Origin: Roseovarius sp. UBA3070
Lineage (GTDB): Bacteria; Pseudomonadota; Alphaproteobacteria; Rhodobacterales; Rhodobacteraceae
Assembly (NCBI GenBank): GCA_002366775.1
Contig: DFBW01000251.1
Location: 1-8,146, forward strand
Length of the DNA: 8,146 nt
Direction: 5' to 3'
The notes under the pieces were generated by a model, which had not been told where the DNA came from, ran no database searches, and saw nothing but the letters and a program-made list of their open reading frames with translations. This document shows, piece after piece, positions 6,269 to 8,146 of this stretch; position 1 is the stretch's first letter; each line of letters begins with the position of its first letter. The translations under genes and the position numbers were made by a program.

Positions 6269-6290
6269 TTGCACATAGTTCAACGTGCAA
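6269..6290. repeat. Smaller inverted repeat in the pntA upstream region
   Basis: TTGCAC (6269-6274) and GTGCAA (6285-6290) are six-base arms around ten bases. They overlap a second pair, ACGTTG (6261-6266) and CAACGT (6281-6286). This is dyad symmetry in a likely promoter region; the arms are short enough to be chance. Confidence 0.25.
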
Positions 6291-6367
6291 AGTACGACCA
6301 AACATGACAGGTGCGGCTTCAAAACTGTGCCGCTGCCACGCGACGACCAAAGACCAAGGGGACAGAC

Positions 6368-7942
6368 ATGAAGATCGGAACACCTAAAGAAATCATTGAG
6401 GGCGAAGCGCGTGTGGCGATGACGCCCGACAGCGCTCTACAGCTGCAAAAGCTGGGCCATGAGTGCGTGATTGAGACAGGTGCAGGGGCATTGGCCGGGT
6501 TTTCGGATGCCGATTATAAGGCCGCTGGCGTAAGTGTGGTCAAAACCGCCGCCGCCCTGTGGAAAGCCGCCGATGTTGTTGCCAAAGTACGCCCACCCGA
6601 GGATGTCGAAGTCAAACGCCTGCGCGATGGTCAGACGCTGATCTCGTTCTTCAATCCCGGTGGTAACGAAAAACACATGGCGGCCGCTGCCAAGAAAGGC
6701 GCGACGGTTGTCGCCATGGAAATGGTGCCGCGTATTTCGCGCGCTCAGAAAATGGATGCCCTCAGCTCCATGGCCAATATCGCCGGGTATCGCGCTGTCA
6801 TTGAGGCGGGCAATAACTTTGGTCGTTTCTTTACCGGGCAGGTCACTGCCGCTGGTAAAGTCCCCCCCGCTAAGGTGCTTGTTGTTGGCGCCGGTGTGGC
6901 GGGCCTTGCCGCCATCGGCACCTCCACCTCGCTTGGTGCCATCACCTATGCCTTTGACGTGCGCCCCGAAGTGGCCGAGCAAGTCGAAAGCATGGGCGCT
7001 GAATTTGTCTTCCTCGACTTTGAAGAAGAGCAGAGCGACGGTGCGGCCACCGGTGGCTATGCCGCTGTCTCCAGCCCGGAATTCCGTGAGGCGCAACTGG
7101 CCAAGTTCCGCGAATTGGCCCCTGAGATCGACATCGTGATCACCACGGCGCTGATCCCCAACCGTGAAGCGCCCGAATTGTGGACCGAAGACATGGTGAA
7201 GGCCATGAAACCCGGCTCGGTGATTGTGGATCTTGCGGCGGAAAAGGGCGGCAATTGCAAACTGACCGTCATGGATGAGAAGATTGTCACCGATAATGGC
7301 GTGACCATCATCGGCTATACTGATTTCCCATCTCGGATGGCGGCGCAAAGCTCGACGCTTTATGCCACCAACATCCGCCATATGATGACAGATCTGACGC
7401 CGGAAAAAGACGGCAAGATCAATCACGACATGGAAGATGACGTGATCCGTGGTGCGACTGTCGCCTACGCAGGTGAGGTGACGTTCCCGCCACCGCCCCC
7501 CAAGATACAAGCCATCGCAACCCAGCCCAAAAAAGAGCTGGTGCCCGAGCCAACCCCGGAAGAAAAGCGCGCCGCCGAGGCCGCCGCCTTCAAGGCGCAA
7601 ACCCGCAATCAGGTCACATTGCTGGCCGTGGGCGGGGCCTTGCTTTTGGCTGTGGGCCTTGTTGCGCCTGCCAGCTTCATGCAGCATTTCATCGTCTTCG
7701 TGCTGGCCGTGTTTATCGGCTTCCAGGTGATCTGGAATGTGTCGCACTCGTTGCACACCCCACTGATGGCGGTCACAAACGCCATTTCGTCGATCATCAT
7801 TCTGGGGGCCTTGATGCAGATCGGATCAGGGTCATATCTGGTGATTGTGCTGGCCGCTTTGTCGGTCTTTATGGCCGGGATCAACATCTTTGGTGGCTTC
7901 CTCGTGACACGGCGCATGCTTGCCATGTTCCAGAAATCTTAA
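6368..7942 (+). CDS. pntA: Proton-translocating NAD(P) transhydrogenase, alpha subunit
   Basis: Inner-membrane enzyme subunit; with PntB it transfers hydride from NADH to NADP+ driven by inward proton flow, supplying NADPH. The 524 residues match E. coli-type single-chain PntA. Domain I (1 to about 375) binds NAD(H): it has [14 protein letters not shown] (121-134) with Arg122, Gln127, Asp130 and Ser133 in the positions of the RQD loop, the nucleotide loop GAGVAGLAA (174-182), [18 protein letters not shown] and IGYTDFPSR (315-323). A proline- and charge-rich linker (374-405) leads to four membrane helices (about 416-434, 438-456, 466-485, 488-512) containing [19 protein letters not shown]. The ATG at 6368 follows AAGGGGA at good distance; the 19 extra codons open upstream are not family sequence. 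PntB follows after 13 bases. Confidence 0.97.
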   Translation: MKIGTPKEIIEGEARVAMTPDSALQLQKLGHECVIETGAGALAGFSDADYKAAGVSVVKTAAALWKAADVVAKVRPPEDVEVKRLRDGQTLISFFNPGGNEKHMAAAAKKGATVVAMEMVPRISRAQKMDALSSMANIAGYRAVIEAGNNFGRFFTGQVTAAGKVPPAKVLVVGAGVAGLAAIGTSTSLGAITYAFDVRPEVAEQVESMGAEFVFLDFEEEQSDGAATGGYAAVSSPEFREAQLAKFRELAPEIDIVITTALIPNREAPELWTEDMVKAMKPGSVIVDLAAEKGGNCKLTVMDEKIVTDNGVTIIGYTDFPSRMAAQSSTLYATNIRHMMTDLTPEKDGKINHDMEDDVIRGATVAYAGEVTFPPPPPKIQAIATQPKKELVPEPTPEEKRAAEAAAFKAQTRNQVTLLAVGGALLLAVGLVAPASFMQHFIVFVLAVFIGFQVIWNVSHSLHTPLMAVTNAISSIIILGALMQIGSGSYLVIVLAALSVFMAGINIFGGFLVTRRMLAMFQKS

Positions 7943-7955
7943 GGGGGGCTGAGCA

Positions 7956-8146
7956 ATGGAATTCGGTTTCACAACAGCAGCTTATGTAGTTGCAGCAATT
8001 CTCTTCATCCTCAGCCTTGGGGGTCTGTCCGGCCAGGAAAGCGCCAAACGCGCGGTCTGGTATGGCATGGCCGGTATGGCGCTGGCCGTGGTGGCCACTC
8101 TGATCGGGCCGGGTGCGGGTCTGTGGCTTTTGTCACTGATCCTGAT
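7956..8146 (+). CDS. pntB: NAD(P) transhydrogenase, beta subunit (5' part, cut by window end)
   Basis: Only the first 63 codons are in the window. The start MEFGFTTAAYVVAAILFILS, then LGGLSGQESAKRAVWYGMAG and a further hydrophobic stretch ending LWLLSLIL, is the family's N-terminus: a first membrane helix at about 5-22, the LGGLS-QESA-R loop, and a second helix at about 34-51. The beta subunit holds most of the proton channel and the NADP(H)-binding domain, which lie outside. The ATG at 7956 is preceded by an AAGGGGGG run that overlaps the pntA stop, giving a strong ribosome site and tight co-expression with pntA. Confidence 0.95.
   Translation, partial: MEFGFTTAAYVVAAILFILSLGGLSGQESAKRAVWYGMAGMALAVVATLIGPGAGLWLLSLIL

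Noticed and set aside
6311..6367. 19-codon upstream extension of pntA
   Set aside because: The added residues are not PntA-like, while MKIGTPKE at 6368 is the family N-terminus with a good ribosome site.
6437..7756. 439-codon minus-strand frame opposite pntA
   Set aside because: pntA is unmistakable on the plus strand. The antisense product is rich in His, Gly and Arg and looks like a codon shadow.

Overview
The window looks like chromosomal DNA from a marine Rhodobacterales (Roseobacter-group) alphaproteobacterium. This is inferred from the moderately high GC, the RTX protein with a C-terminal Hint domain (a typical Roseobacter architecture), the single-chain PntA followed by PntB, and the general protein style. 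No rRNA, tRNA, CRISPR array or recognisable transposase is visible.

Layout, left to right. (1) Positions 1-2184, minus strand: a large acidic RTX calcium-binding protein with two blocks of glycine/aspartate nonapeptides, a non-repetitive domain between them, and a C-terminal Hint domain. The Hint domain is interrupted by an in-frame TAA at 37-39, and recognisable Hint sequence continues in the same frame to the window edge. (2) Positions 2185-2376: a spacer with two hairpin-forming inverted repeats. (3) Positions 2377-3932, minus strand: a two-gene unit, a YjbR/MmcQ-family protein followed by kynureninase (kynU), overlapping at TTGA. (4) Positions 3933-4293: a 361-base spacer without a convincing gene. 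(5) Positions 4294-4821, plus strand: an AT-richer orphan gene for a 175-residue protein that resembles HEPN proteins. It is flanked by a 13-bp direct repeat, and its first codons carry a perfect 12-bp tandem duplication. (6) Positions 4923-5675, minus strand: a classical short-chain dehydrogenase/reductase, divergent from (7) 5764-6216, plus strand, an ICMT-like membrane methyltransferase. (8) Positions 6368-8146, plus strand: pntA and the start of pntB, the proton-translocating NAD(P) transhydrogenase, preceded by a spacer with a perfect 10-bp inverted repeat.

Most genes are ordinary metabolism. KynU converts kynurenine to anthranilate plus alanine (tryptophan breakdown). PntAB uses the proton gradient to make NADPH. 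The SDR and the methyltransferase have no substrate that can be read from sequence. The places that merit a second look are the interrupted Hint domain and the repeat-bounded HEPN-like gene, which looks acquired and could be a defence or toxin-type component, though that role is inference only. I did not find a clearly new multi-gene system.
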